NCBI GenBank assembly: GCA_003220685.1
Contig: QHTE01000055.1
Coordinates: forward strand, 286,759-350,758
DNA length: 64,000 nt
DNA from: Candidatus Rokuibacteriota bacterium
Lineage (GTDB): Bacteria; Methylomirabilota; Methylomirabilia; Rokubacteriales; CSP1-6
Direction of reading: 5' to 3'
The number at the start of each line of letters is the position of its first letter. The first letter of the stretch is position 1. Shown here one piece after another: positions 39,845 through 49,736 of this stretch. Below the pieces are notes generated by a model. That model ran no database searches, was not told the DNA's origin, and saw nothing but the letters and a program-made list of their open reading frames with translations. The translations under genes were made by a program, and so were the position numbers.

Positions 39845-41722
39845 GTGTCGACCACCCTCTGGCTGATCCCCCTCTTTCCGCTCGTCGGCGCGCTGCTCAA
39901 CATCTTCTTCGGCAGGCTCCTCGGCCGGCACGCGCACTGGGTCGCGGTGCCCGCGCTGGCCGGATCGTTCGTCGCGGCGTGCCTGCTGTTCTCGCGCGTC
40001 GCGTCCGGCGAGGTGATCGACGCGACGCTCTTCAGCTGGGTCGGCGCGGGCGACTTCGAGACGTCGGTGGCCGCGTACGTCGACCCGCTCACCGGCGTCA
40101 TGCTGCTCGTCGTGACTGGCGTCGGCGCCCTGATCCACCTCTACTCGATCGGCTACATGCACGGCGACCCGGGATACCCGCGCTACTTCGCGTATCTGAA
40201 CCTGTTCGTGTTCTCGATGACGATGCTGGTGCTGGCCGGCAACTTCCTGCTGCTCTACGTCTTCTGGGAGGCGGTCGGGCTCTGCTCGTACCTCCTGATC
40301 GGCTACTGGTACACGCGGCCGGCGGCCTCACAGGCGGGCAAGAAGGCGTTCATCGTCAACCGCGTGGGCGACTTCGGCTTCGGTCTCGGCGTCATGTGGC
40401 TCTGGAGCGCGGTCGGGACGCTCGACTACGACGCGGCGTTCGCCGCGGTCGGCGGCCTCGAGCCCCGTACGGCGACGGGCATCGCGCTGCTCCTCTTCAT
40501 GGGCGCCTGCGGCAAGTCGGCGCAGCTCCCGCTCCACACCTGGCTGCCCGACGCGATGGAGGGGCCCACGCCGGTGTCCGCGCTCATCCACGCGGCGACG
40601 ATGGTGACGGCCGGGGTGTACATGGTCGCGCGCAGCCACGCGATCTTCGAGCGCTCGCCGGTCGCCCTCGAGGTGGTCGCGTGGATCGGCGTCGCGACGG
40701 GGCTCTTCGCGGCCACGGTCGGCCTCGTGCAGACCGACATCAAGCGCGTGCTCGCATACTCCACGGTGAGCCAGCTCGGCTACATGTTCGCCGCGGTCGG
40801 CGTGGGCGCGTACGCGGCCGGGATCTTTCACCTGGTCACCCACGCCTTCTTCAAGGCGCTCCTGTTCCTCGGCGCTGGCAGCGTCATCCACGGCCTCGGG
40901 GGCGAGCAGGATCTCAGGAAGATGGGCGGGCTGTCCTCGCGGATGGTCGCGACGACGATCACGACGACGATCGGCGGGCTCGGCCTGGCCGGGCTGCCGG
41001 GGCTCGCCGGCTTCTTCTCGAAGGACGAGATCCTGGCGGCCGCCTACGCGAGCGGCCACAAGGGGATGTGGGCGCTCCTGCTGCTCGGCGCGTTTCTCAC
41101 CTCGTTCTACACGTCGCGGATGCTGTTCCTCGCTTTCTACAGCGGCCCGCGCATGACGCGCGAAGCCGCCCACCACGTCCACGAGTCTCCCGGCGTGATG
41201 ACCTTCCCGCTGTGGATCCTGGCGTTGCTCACCGTGATCACCGGCGTGGCGTTCGGAATTCCCTCGGAGCACGGGACGCGATTCGAGCGCTTCCTGGCGC
41301 CGGTGTTCCCCATCCACGAGAGCGGCCACAGCGGGGTCGTCGCGCTGATGCTGCTCGTCTCCGCGGTCTTCGTGTTCGTCGCCGGCGTCATGGTCGCGTG
41401 GTCCATGTACATGGCCTCGGCGGTGAGGCCCGACACGATCGGGCGGCCGCGGACGGCGGTCCACGCGCTCCTGCTCAACGCGTACTACGTCGACGCGCTC
41501 TACGATCGCGCGATCGTGCGTCCGTTGCTGGCGCTCTCGCGGTTCCTGGCGGGGGTCTTCGACGTGCGCCTGGTCGACGGGCTCGTCAACGCGCTGGGCC
41601 GCGCCGTCGTCACGAGCGCGGCGCGGCTGCGGCGGCTGCAGACGGGCTACACCGTCAACTACGCGCTCACGATGCTGGCGGGTGCCGTCGCCATCGTGGC
41701 CTTCCTTCTCGCGCGGTCTTGA
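39845..41722 (+). CDS. nuoL: NADH-quinone oxidoreductase subunit L
   Basis: A 625-residue proton-pumping antiporter-like subunit of complex I. 'LLYVFWEAVGLCSYLLIGYW' carries the TM5 glutamate, 'LPDAMEGPTPVSALIHAATM' (core 'PDAMEGPTPVSALIHAA') the TM7-8 loop, and 'KRVLAYSTVSQLGYMFAA' the key lysine. Full length including the C-terminal extension that forms the lateral helix. It starts with GTG and overlaps nuoM (TTGA). No nuoA-K genes lie upstream, where a YnfA gene and an M23 peptidase are found, so the core complex is encoded elsewhere. Confidence 0.97.
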   Translation: MSTTLWLIPLFPLVGALLNIFFGRLLGRHAHWVAVPALAGSFVAACLLFSRVASGEVIDATLFSWVGAGDFETSVAAYVDPLTGVMLLVVTGVGALIHLYSIGYMHGDPGYPRYFAYLNLFVFSMTMLVLAGNFLLLYVFWEAVGLCSYLLIGYWYTRPAASQAGKKAFIVNRVGDFGFGLGVMWLWSAVGTLDYDAAFAAVGGLEPRTATGIALLLFMGACGKSAQLPLHTWLPDAMEGPTPVSALIHAATMVTAGVYMVARSHAIFERSPVALEVVAWIGVATGLFAATVGLVQTDIKRVLAYSTVSQLGYMFAAVGVGAYAAGIFHLVTHAFFKALLFLGAGSVIHGLGGEQDLRKMGGLSSRMVATTITTTIGGLGLAGLPGLAGFFSKDEILAAAYASGHKGMWALLLLGAFLTSFYTSRMLFLAFYSGPRMTREAAHHVHESPGVMTFPLWILALLTVITGVAFGIPSEHGTRFERFLAPVFPIHESGHSGVVALMLLVSAVFVFVAGVMVAWSMYMASAVRPDTIGRPRTAVHALLLNAYYVDALYDRAIVRPLLALSRFLAGVFDVRLVDGLVNALGRAVVTSAARLRRLQTGYTVNYALTMLAGAVAIVAFLLARS

Positions 41723-43218
41723 TCCCGCTCGTCTCGGTCGTCACGTTCCTGCCGGGCCTGGCCGGGCTCGCGCTGTTGTTTCTGCCGCGGCGCGCGGCGG
41801 GCGTGCTCTGGCCCGCCGCGCTGGCCGCCGCGGTCGTCACGTTTCTCTTGTCGCTGCCGCTCTACTTCGGGTTCGACGCCGAGCTCATCGGCTATCAGTT
41901 CGAGGAGCACGCGCGGTGGATGCCGACGCTCGGGGTGAGCTACCACGTGGGGGTCGACGGCATCAGCCTCTTGCTCGTGCTCCTGACGACGTTCCTCATG
42001 CCGCTGGCGCTCGCGTCGGCCTGGGACTCCATCGAGGACCGCGTCAAGGAGTTCGTGGCGACGATGCTGATCCTCGAGACCGGGATGCTCGGGGTCTTCG
42101 TCAGCCTCGACCTCTTCCTGTTCTACGTGTTCTGGGAGGCGATGCTGATCCCGATGTACTTCGTCATCGGGGTCTGGGGCGGCCCCAACCGGATCTACGC
42201 CGCGGTGAAGTTCGTGCTCTACACGATGGTCGGCTCGATGCTCATGCTGGTGGCGATCCTCGCCCTCTACTATCAGTACGGCGCGGCGACGGGACGGTAC
42301 ACGTTCGACCTGCCCCTGCTGACCCAGTACGTGATGGCGCCGGGCCGCGCGCAGAGCCTCATGTTCCTCGGCTTCGCGCTGGCCTTCGCGATCAAGGTAC
42401 CGCTGTTTCCGTTCCACACCTGGCTGCCCGACGCCCACGTCGAGGCGCCGACCGCCGGCAGCGTGATCCTGGCCGGCGTCCTCCTGAAGATGGGGACGTA
42501 CGGATTCCTGCGCTTCTGCCTGCCGCTCTTCCCCGACGCGGCCCTCGCCTACGGGCCGCTGGTCTTCACGCTCGCGGTGATCGGCGTGATCTACGGCGCG
42601 TGGGTGTCGACGGTGCAGCCCGACATGAAGAAGCTCGTGGCCTACTCGAGCGTGAGCCACCTGGGCTTCGTGATGCTCGGCATCTTCACGCTCAACCAGC
42701 AGGGGCTCGTCGGCGGCCTCATCCAGATGGTGAACCACGGGCTCTCCACGGGCGCGCTCTTCCTGATGGTCGGGATGATCTACGAGCGCCGCCACTCGCG
42801 GCTCATCGCCGACTTCGGCGGCCTCTGGCAGGTGATCCCGGCCTTCTCGGCGCTCTTCCTGGTCGTCACCCTCTCCTCGCTCGGGCTGCCGGGGCTGAAC
42901 GGGTTCGTCGGCGAGTTCCTGCTCCTGCTCGGCGCCTTCCAGCGCAATCCGTGGATGGCGGCGCTGGCGACCACCGGGATCATCTTCGCCGCGGTCTACA
43001 TGCTCTGGATGTATCAGCGCGTGGTGTTCGGCGAGGTCACGCGGGACGCGAACCGCCGGCTCGCCGACCTCACGACGCGGGAATGGGCGGTGCTCGTCCC
43101 GGTCGTGGCGCTCATCGTGTGGATCGGCGTCTATCCGGCCGCCTTCACGGGCAAGACCGAGACCACCATCGAAGCGCTGATCGCCCAGGTCCAGAGCAAG
43201 ACCAGCGCGCACCGCTGA
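41719..43218 (+). CDS. nuoM: NADH-quinone oxidoreductase subunit M
   Basis: About 499 residues, second antiporter-like subunit. 'YHVGVDGISLLLVLLTTFLMP' (core 'GVDGISLLLVLLTTFL'), 'FYVFWEAMLIPMYFVIGVWGG' (core 'WEAMLIPMYFVIGVWGG') with the TM5 glutamate, 'FHTWLPDAHVEAPTAGSVILAG' (core 'WLPDAHVEAPTAGSVILA') and 'KKLVAYSSVSHLGFVMLG' are standard. TTG 41719 is the only start that retains the first helix; it overlaps the nuoL stop by four bases. The nuoN ATG follows the stop by two bases. Confidence 0.96.
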   Translation: MIPLVSVVTFLPGLAGLALLFLPRRAAGVLWPAALAAAVVTFLLSLPLYFGFDAELIGYQFEEHARWMPTLGVSYHVGVDGISLLLVLLTTFLMPLALASAWDSIEDRVKEFVATMLILETGMLGVFVSLDLFLFYVFWEAMLIPMYFVIGVWGGPNRIYAAVKFVLYTMVGSMLMLVAILALYYQYGAATGRYTFDLPLLTQYVMAPGRAQSLMFLGFALAFAIKVPLFPFHTWLPDAHVEAPTAGSVILAGVLLKMGTYGFLRFCLPLFPDAALAYGPLVFTLAVIGVIYGAWVSTVQPDMKKLVAYSSVSHLGFVMLGIFTLNQQGLVGGLIQMVNHGLSTGALFLMVGMIYERRHSRLIADFGGLWQVIPAFSALFLVVTLSSLGLPGLNGFVGEFLLLLGAFQRNPWMAALATTGIIFAAVYMLWMYQRVVFGEVTRDANRRLADLTTREWAVLVPVVALIVWIGVYPAAFTGKTETTIEALIAQVQSKTSAHR

Positions 43219-43220
43219 CC

Positions 43221-44675
43221 ATGGACACGATCGTCTTCCCGTCCGTCCTCTTCGGCCCGCTGGCGCCGACCCTGGTCGTGCTGGGCGCCGGCGCCCTCGT
43301 GCTGGCGCTCGACATCCTTCCCCGGGCGGCCCCGCGCGAGATCGCGGCGATGGTCGCGCTCGCGGGCATGGTCGGGGCGCTCCTGGCCACGGTCGCGCGG
43401 TGGAGCACACCGGGCCGCGCGTTCCGCGACATGGTCGTGCTCGACAACTTCGCGCTGTTCTTCAACGTGGTCATCTGCTACGCGGGCGCGCTCATCGTGC
43501 TGCTCTCGATGGACTACCTGCGCCGGACCGGCGCCGAATCGAGCGAATACTGGGCGCTCGTGCTCTTCGCGACCGCGGGCATGATGCTCCTGGCGGCGGC
43601 GGGCGATCTGGTCGTCGTGTTCCTGGCCCTCGAGCTGATGTCGCTGTCGCTCTACGTCCTCGCGGGCCTGTTCAAGCGCGAGCTGGCCTCGGGCGAGGCG
43701 GCGATGAAGTATTTCCTCCTCGGCGCGTTCGCCTCGTCGTTCCTGCTCTACGGCATCGCCCTCGTCTACGGCGCTACCGGGACGACGAACCTCGACCGGA
43801 TCGCCGCGGTGGTCGCCTCGCGCCCCCGCGACCCGCTGTTCGTCATCGGGCTCGGGCTCCTGATGGTCGGGTTCGGCTTCAAGATCTCCTCGGTGCCGTT
43901 TCACATGTGGGTGCCCGACGTGTACCAGGGGGCGCCGACGAGCGTGACGGCGCTGATCGCGACCGGCTCCAAGGCGGGCGCCTTCGCGGCGCTGATTCGC
44001 GTGCTGACGGTGACCCTCCGCGGCGTCCCGCCCGACTGGGCCGCACTGCTCTGGGCGATGGCCGCCGTCACGATGACGGTGGGCAACGTGGTGGCCCTGG
44101 CGCAGTCGAACCTCAAGCGGATGCTCGCGTACTCGTCGATCGCGCACGTCGGCTACATGCTGGTCGGCCTGGTCGCCGGCGGCGTGGGCGGCGCGGGCTC
44201 GGTGCTCTTCTACCTCTTGACCTACACCTTCACGACCGCCGGCGCCTTCGGGGTGATCACGTTGTGCGAGCGCGCCCGCGGCGAAGCGGTCGAGGTGTCC
44301 GACTACGCCGGGCTCGCGCGCCGACATCCCGTGCTGGCGGCGGCGCTCGGGCTCTTCCTTCTCTCGCTCGTCGGGATTCCGCCGCTGGCCGGGTTCGTCG
44401 GAAAGTTCTACGTGTTCGGCGCCGCCGTGCGGGCGGGCTATGTCTGGCTGGCGGTCATCGGCGTGCTGAACTCCGCGGCCGCGGCCTACTACTACCTCCG
44501 GATCATCGTCTACATGTACATGCGCGAGCCGGAGGGAGCCGCCACCACCTACGCCTCGTCGTTCGCCGGCGGCCTCGCGCTGGCGATCGCGCTGCTCGCG
44601 ATCGTGCTCCTCGGCGTGATGCCGGCCCCGTTCGTCGATCTCGCCCAGGCCGCGGTCGCGCCCCTCCTGCGCTGA
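43221..44675 (+). CDS. nuoN: NADH-quinone oxidoreductase subunit N
   Basis: A 484-residue antiporter-like subunit. 'VVVFLALELMSLSLYVLAGL' (core 'LALELMSLSLYVLAG') has the TM5 glutamate, 'VPFHMWVPDVYQGAPTSVTA' is the NuoN-specific loop, and 'LKRMLAYSSIAHVGYMLVG' carries the TM8-type lysine. ATG 43221 lies two bases after nuoM. It is the last gene of the L-M-N cassette; a NagD-like phosphatase follows after 12 bases and may be co-transcribed without being functionally linked. Confidence 0.97.
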   Translation: MDTIVFPSVLFGPLAPTLVVLGAGALVLALDILPRAAPREIAAMVALAGMVGALLATVARWSTPGRAFRDMVVLDNFALFFNVVICYAGALIVLLSMDYLRRTGAESSEYWALVLFATAGMMLLAAAGDLVVVFLALELMSLSLYVLAGLFKRELASGEAAMKYFLLGAFASSFLLYGIALVYGATGTTNLDRIAAVVASRPRDPLFVIGLGLLMVGFGFKISSVPFHMWVPDVYQGAPTSVTALIATGSKAGAFAALIRVLTVTLRGVPPDWAALLWAMAAVTMTVGNVVALAQSNLKRMLAYSSIAHVGYMLVGLVAGGVGGAGSVLFYLLTYTFTTAGAFGVITLCERARGEAVEVSDYAGLARRHPVLAAALGLFLLSLVGIPPLAGFVGKFYVFGAAVRAGYVWLAVIGVLNSAAAAYYYLRIIVYMYMREPEGAATTYASSFAGGLALAIALLAIVLLGVMPAPFVDLAQAAVAPLLR

Positions 44676-44687
44676 CCCGGGCGCGGC

Positions 44688-45473
44688 ATGGCGGGCTTCG
44701 CGCTCCCTCATCGCGGCTGGCTCTTCGACCTCGACGGCACCGTCTATCGCGGCGACACGCTGATCCCCGGCGCCGACGGTACGATCGCCGCACTGCGCGC
44801 CGCCGGCCGGCGCGTGGCCTTTCTCTCCAACAAGCCGCTCGAGACCCGCGCGGACTACGCCCGGAAGCTCACGCGTCTGGGCATCCCGGCGGGCGAAGAG
44901 GACGTCATCAACTCGTCGCTCGTGCTGGCGCGCCACCTGGTCCGGCTCGACGCGCGGGCGCCGGTGTTCGTCATCGGCGAGCCGCCGTTGATCGCCGAGC
45001 TGCGTGCGCACGGCTTCGAGGTGCGCGGAGATCACCGCGTTCGCTGGGTGGTGATCGCGTTCGACCGCACGTTTGACTACGCGAAGCTGAACACGGCGCT
45101 CCAGGCGGTGCGGCAGGGAGCCAGGCTGATCGCGACGAATCCCGATCGGACGTGCCCCACCGAGGACGGCGAGATCCCCGACTGCGCGGGGATGACGGCC
45201 GCCGTCGAGGCGGTGACGGGGCGTGCGGTCGAGGTCGTGGTCGGCAAGCCCTCGCCGATCATCCTCGAGGTCGCCCTCGAGCGGCTCGGGGTCGAGGCTC
45301 GGGAGTGCGTGATCGTCGGGGACCGCCTCGAGACCGACATCGTCATGGGCAAGCGCCTCGGCCTGGCCACGGTGCTGGTGCTCACGGGCATCACACCCGC
45401 CGGCGACTCGCGCATCGCCGAGACGGCGCCCGACCTCGTCGTCCCGTCGATCCGAGAGCTCGTCTATTCATAA
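44688..45473 (+). CDS. HAD-IIA family phosphatase (NagD-like)
   Basis: A 261-residue haloacid-dehalogenase hydrolase. 'GWLFDLDGTVYRGDTLIPGA' (core 'FDLDGTVYRG') is motif I with nucleophile Asp, 'VAFLSNKPLETRADYARKL' (core 'FLSNKPLETR') motif II, 'VVVGKPSPIILEVAL' motif III lysine and 'CVIVGDRLETDIVMGKRLG' (core 'VGDRLETDI') motif IV. Subclass IIA, with the cap between motifs II and III, includes NagD, phosphoglycolate and 4-nitrophenyl phosphatases; a glycerol-3-phosphate phosphatase is plausible given the glp cluster that follows, but unproven. The gap after it contains an inverted-orientation repeat pair. Confidence 0.88.
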   Translation: MAGFALPHRGWLFDLDGTVYRGDTLIPGADGTIAALRAAGRRVAFLSNKPLETRADYARKLTRLGIPAGEEDVINSSLVLARHLVRLDARAPVFVIGEPPLIAELRAHGFEVRGDHRVRWVVIAFDRTFDYAKLNTALQAVRQGARLIATNPDRTCPTEDGEIPDCAGMTAAVEAVTGRAVEVVVGKPSPIILEVALERLGVEARECVIVGDRLETDIVMGKRLGLATVLVLTGITPAGDSRIAETAPDLVVPSIRELVYS

Positions 45474-45474
45474 T

Positions 45475-45605
45475 CGCGCCTCGGCCGGTTGGGCCCGAGC
45501 CCCGCGACGGCCGCGGCGAACGGCCACTCGTAGTCGCCCCTTGTAGTCCGCCCGGGCCGGCGGGGCCCAGCCCCGCGACGGCCTGCAGCGCGAAATGCCA
45601 CTCAC
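45475..45605 (-). repeat. Intergenic GC-rich repeat, tandem pair C (inverted orientation)
   Basis: Two diverged copies (about 45475-45530 and 45546-45605) of the same element in reverse orientation: CCCAGCCCCGCGACGGC at 45566-45582 is the complement of the core in pairs A and B. Both end with a GCCACTC extension not seen in A and B. The remaining 126 bases to glpD show no further feature that I recognise. Confidence 0.7.
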
Positions 45606-45731
45606 GATCGCGCCGCCGAAGTTGACGGCCGTCGGCGCCGGGCAGTACGGTGATGGCTGGCGCAGCGCGGAGCGCCCGAGGGAGCGAGCGAATGATCGAA
45701 GCCACGACCCGGCGTCGGAGCGCCTGACCCG

Positions 45732-47360
<1,629 letters not shown>

Positions 47361-47373
47361 CGGCGCCGGGTAG

Positions 47374-47428
47374 GGGCGCACCTCGGCCGGCGAGCAGCCC
47401 GGCGGCCTGCGGCGCGCACTGCCGATCG
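47374..47428 (-). repeat. Intergenic GC-rich repeat, single degenerate copy D
   Basis: Read on the minus strand this starts CGATCGGCAGTGCGCGCC, continues GCAGGCC and ends GCCGGCCGAGGTGCG, matching pairs A and B at both ends while the middle has diverged. Confidence 0.55.
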
Positions 47429-47464
47429 TCGTCGCACCGTCACCGAGCCGTCGCACCCGTGTGC

Positions 47465-47470
47465 TATAGT
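47465..47470 (+). promoter_or_regulatory. -10 box of the ugp operon
   Basis: TATAGT matches the -10 consensus at five of six positions and stands out in GC-rich DNA; it predicts a leader of about 54 bases before ugpB. No -35 consensus is visible, so activator dependence is possible. Confidence 0.45.
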
Positions 47471-47530
47471 GCGGCGCACCTGGCGCGGATGCTTCCCCGC
47501 ACGAACCGCGTGAACACTATGGAGGCTCTC

Positions 47531-48838
47531 ATGAAGCGCTCGACCTTGAGCGTGCTCGTCTCGGCGGTGCTCCTCGTCGCGCTGCCGGCGTCGGCGCTCG
47601 CCGCGACCGAGATCCAGTTCTGGCACGCGATGACGGCGGTGCTCGGCGAGCGGGTCAACGATATCGCCGCCAAGTTCAACGCCTCGCAGAACGACTACGT
47701 CGTGAAGGCGGTCCACAAGGGCTCGTACGCCGAAGCGCTCAACGCGGCGGTCGCGGCGTATCGCGCCAAGCAGCCGCCGCACATCGTCCAGGTGTACGAG
47801 GTCGGCACGCAGACCATGCTGTCGTCGGGCGCGGTGTATCCCGTGTATCAGCTCATGAAGGACAACGGGATCGCGATCGACTGGAACGATCTCATCGGAC
47901 CGGTGAAGAGCTACTACTCGACCGGCGGCAACCTCTACTCGATGGCGTTCAACTCCTCGACGCCGATCCTCTTCTACAACAAGGACCTCTTCAAGAAGGC
48001 GGGCCTCGCCGACCGAGCGCCGACGACCTGGGACGAGGTCGAGGCGATGGCGAAGAAGCTCCAGGGCGCAGGGGTGAAGTGCGCGTTCGGCTCGGCGTGG
48101 CCGTCGTGGGTGCTGGTGGAGAACATGCACGGCTACCACGATCAGCCCTTCGCCGATCACGCCAACGGCTTCGACGGGCTCGCGACGACGCTCAAGATCA
48201 ACGGTCCCTTCGGCGTCAAGATGATGGAGCTGCTCGCGCGCGGCGCCAAGGAGGGCTGGTTTGCATATGGCGGCCGCGCCAACAAGGCCGAGGCGCTCAT
48301 GACCGCCGGCGAGTGCGGAATCTTCACGACCTCGTCGGCGTACATCGGCAATCTCACCCGCGCCTCGGAGGGAAAGTTCACGTGGGGCACGGGCTTCCTG
48401 CCTCGGCTGGCCGGCTTCCCGCAGGGCAACTCGATCATCGGCGGGGCCACGCTCTGGGTCATGAAGGGCGGCAAGCCCGAGGAGTACAAGGGCGCCGCGC
48501 AGTTCTTCAAGTACCTCGCCTCCACCGAGAACCAGGCGTGGTGGGCGGGGGTGACGGGGTATCTGCCGCTCACGAACGCCGCCGCCAAGGCGCTGGAAGC
48601 CTCGGGCCACTACACGAAGAACCCGAACCAGAAGACGGCCGTGAACCAGATGAACGCCGGCAAGACCACCCCCAACAGCCAGGGGATCCGGCTCGGCAAC
48701 TTCACCTCCATCCGCGACGCGATCGAAGAGCAGATGGAGCACATCTTCAGCGGCAACAAGACGGCCAAACAGGGGCTCGACGACGCGGTGGCGAAGGGGA
48801 ACGAGATCTTGAAGGAGTTCGCGGCGCTCTACAAGTAG
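47531..48838 (+). CDS. ugpB: sn-Glycerol-3-phosphate ABC transporter substrate-binding protein
   Basis: A 435-residue periplasmic protein close to E. coli UgpB in every block: 'IQFWHAMTAVLGERVNDIAAKFN' (core 'FWHAMTAVLGE'), 'HIVQVYEVGTQTMLSSGAVYPVY' (core 'QVYEVGTQTML'), 'FNSSTPILFYNKDLFKKAGL' and 'SIIGGATLWVMKGGK'. Signal peptide 'VLVSAVLLVALPASALA|AT'. ATG 47531 lies five bases after GGAGG; the ATG 12 bases upstream would overlap that site. It binds glycerol-3-phosphate or glycerophosphodiesters. First gene of ugpB-A-E-glpQ-(glpQ2)-glpK. Confidence 0.93.
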   Translation: MKRSTLSVLVSAVLLVALPASALAATEIQFWHAMTAVLGERVNDIAAKFNASQNDYVVKAVHKGSYAEALNAAVAAYRAKQPPHIVQVYEVGTQTMLSSGAVYPVYQLMKDNGIAIDWNDLIGPVKSYYSTGGNLYSMAFNSSTPILFYNKDLFKKAGLADRAPTTWDEVEAMAKKLQGAGVKCAFGSAWPSWVLVENMHGYHDQPFADHANGFDGLATTLKINGPFGVKMMELLARGAKEGWFAYGGRANKAEALMTAGECGIFTTSSAYIGNLTRASEGKFTWGTGFLPRLAGFPQGNSIIGGATLWVMKGGKPEEYKGAAQFFKYLASTENQAWWAGVTGYLPLTNAAAKALEASGHYTKNPNQKTAVNQMNAGKTTPNSQGIRLGNFTSIRDAIEEQMEHIFSGNKTAKQGLDDAVAKGNEILKEFAALYK

Positions 48839-48854
48839 CGGGCGGCGCCGGCGG

Positions 48855-49736
48855 ATGAAACGCACGGTCTTCCCCAATCGCTGGCTGCCGTACGCGCTGG
48901 TCGCCCCGCAGCTGGCCGTGACGATCGCGTTCTTCTTCTGGCCGGCGTTCGACTCGCTGCGCCTGTCGCTCTATCGGGCCTCGCCGTTCGGCGATCGGCT
49001 GATCTTCATCGGCCTTGGCAACTTCGAGCGGCTCCTCTCCGATCCGGCGTACTTCCGGAGCGTCGCGACGAGCTTCCTCTTCTCGGCCCTGGTGACCGTC
49101 GTCGGGCTGGCGGTCGCGCTCCTGCTGGCCGCGCTCGCCAACGCGAAGATCCGCGGGCTCGCCGTGTACCGCACGCTGCTCCTGTGGCCGTACGGGATCG
49201 CGCCGGCGATCGCCGGCGTCATTTGGCTGTTCGTCTTCCATCCGTCGTTCGGCGTGCTGCCGTACGTCCTGTCGTTCGTGACCGCGTACCAGTTCAACTG
49301 GTTCTTGAAAGGCTGGGTCGCGCTGGTCCTGATCGTCGTCGCGGCGATCTGGAAGCAGTTCGGCTACAACCTGGCCTTCTACCTGGCCGGCCTGCAGGCC
49401 ATTCCGGGCTCGGTGCTCGAGGCGGCCAGCGTCGACGGGGCCGGCCCCATCAGGCGATTTTTCGCGATCACGTTCCCGCTCCTGTCGCCCGTCACCTTCT
49501 TCCTGTTCACGCTCAACATGACGTTCTCGTTCTTCGACACCTTCGGCCTCGTCCACGCGGTCACGCAGGGCGGGCCGGGCGACGCCACGTCGATCCTGGT
49601 CTTCCGGGCGTGGAAGGACGGCTTCGACGGGCTCCAGCTCGGCTATTCCGCCGCGCAGTCGGTGATCCTCATGCTGCTGGTGATCGCGCTGACCGCCGTG
49701 CAGTTTCGCTTCGCGGAGAAGAAGGTCACCTACTGA
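48855..49736 (+). CDS. ugpA: Glycerol-3-phosphate ABC transporter permease UgpA
   Basis: A 293-residue permease with six transmembrane helices. 'PYALVAPQLAVTIAFFFWPAF' (core 'APQLAVTIAFFFWPAF') is TM1, 'YRTLLLWPYGIAPAIAGVIW' the second conserved block, and 'IPGSVLEAASVDGAGPIRRFF' (core 'VLEAASVDGAGPIRRFF') the EAA loop. The stop overlaps the ugpE ATG (TGATG). Same gene order as in E. coli ugpBAE. No ugpC ATPase follows within this operon. Confidence 0.94.
   Translation: MKRTVFPNRWLPYALVAPQLAVTIAFFFWPAFDSLRLSLYRASPFGDRLIFIGLGNFERLLSDPAYFRSVATSFLFSALVTVVGLAVALLLAALANAKIRGLAVYRTLLLWPYGIAPAIAGVIWLFVFHPSFGVLPYVLSFVTAYQFNWFLKGWVALVLIVVAAIWKQFGYNLAFYLAGLQAIPGSVLEAASVDGAGPIRRFFAITFPLLSPVTFFLFTLNMTFSFFDTFGLVHAVTQGGPGDATSILVFRAWKDGFDGLQLGYSAAQSVILMLLVIALTAVQFRFAEKKVTY

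Noticed and set aside
43131..45035. A 634-codon minus-strand frame across nuoN
   Set aside because: Low-complexity R/E/D/H-rich shadow of nuoN and the NagD-like gene; no motif, no ribosome site.
45606..45731. Riboswitch or RNA gene before glpD
   Set aside because: No conserved RNA core recognised; sequence shows only the end of the repeat and GC-rich spacer.
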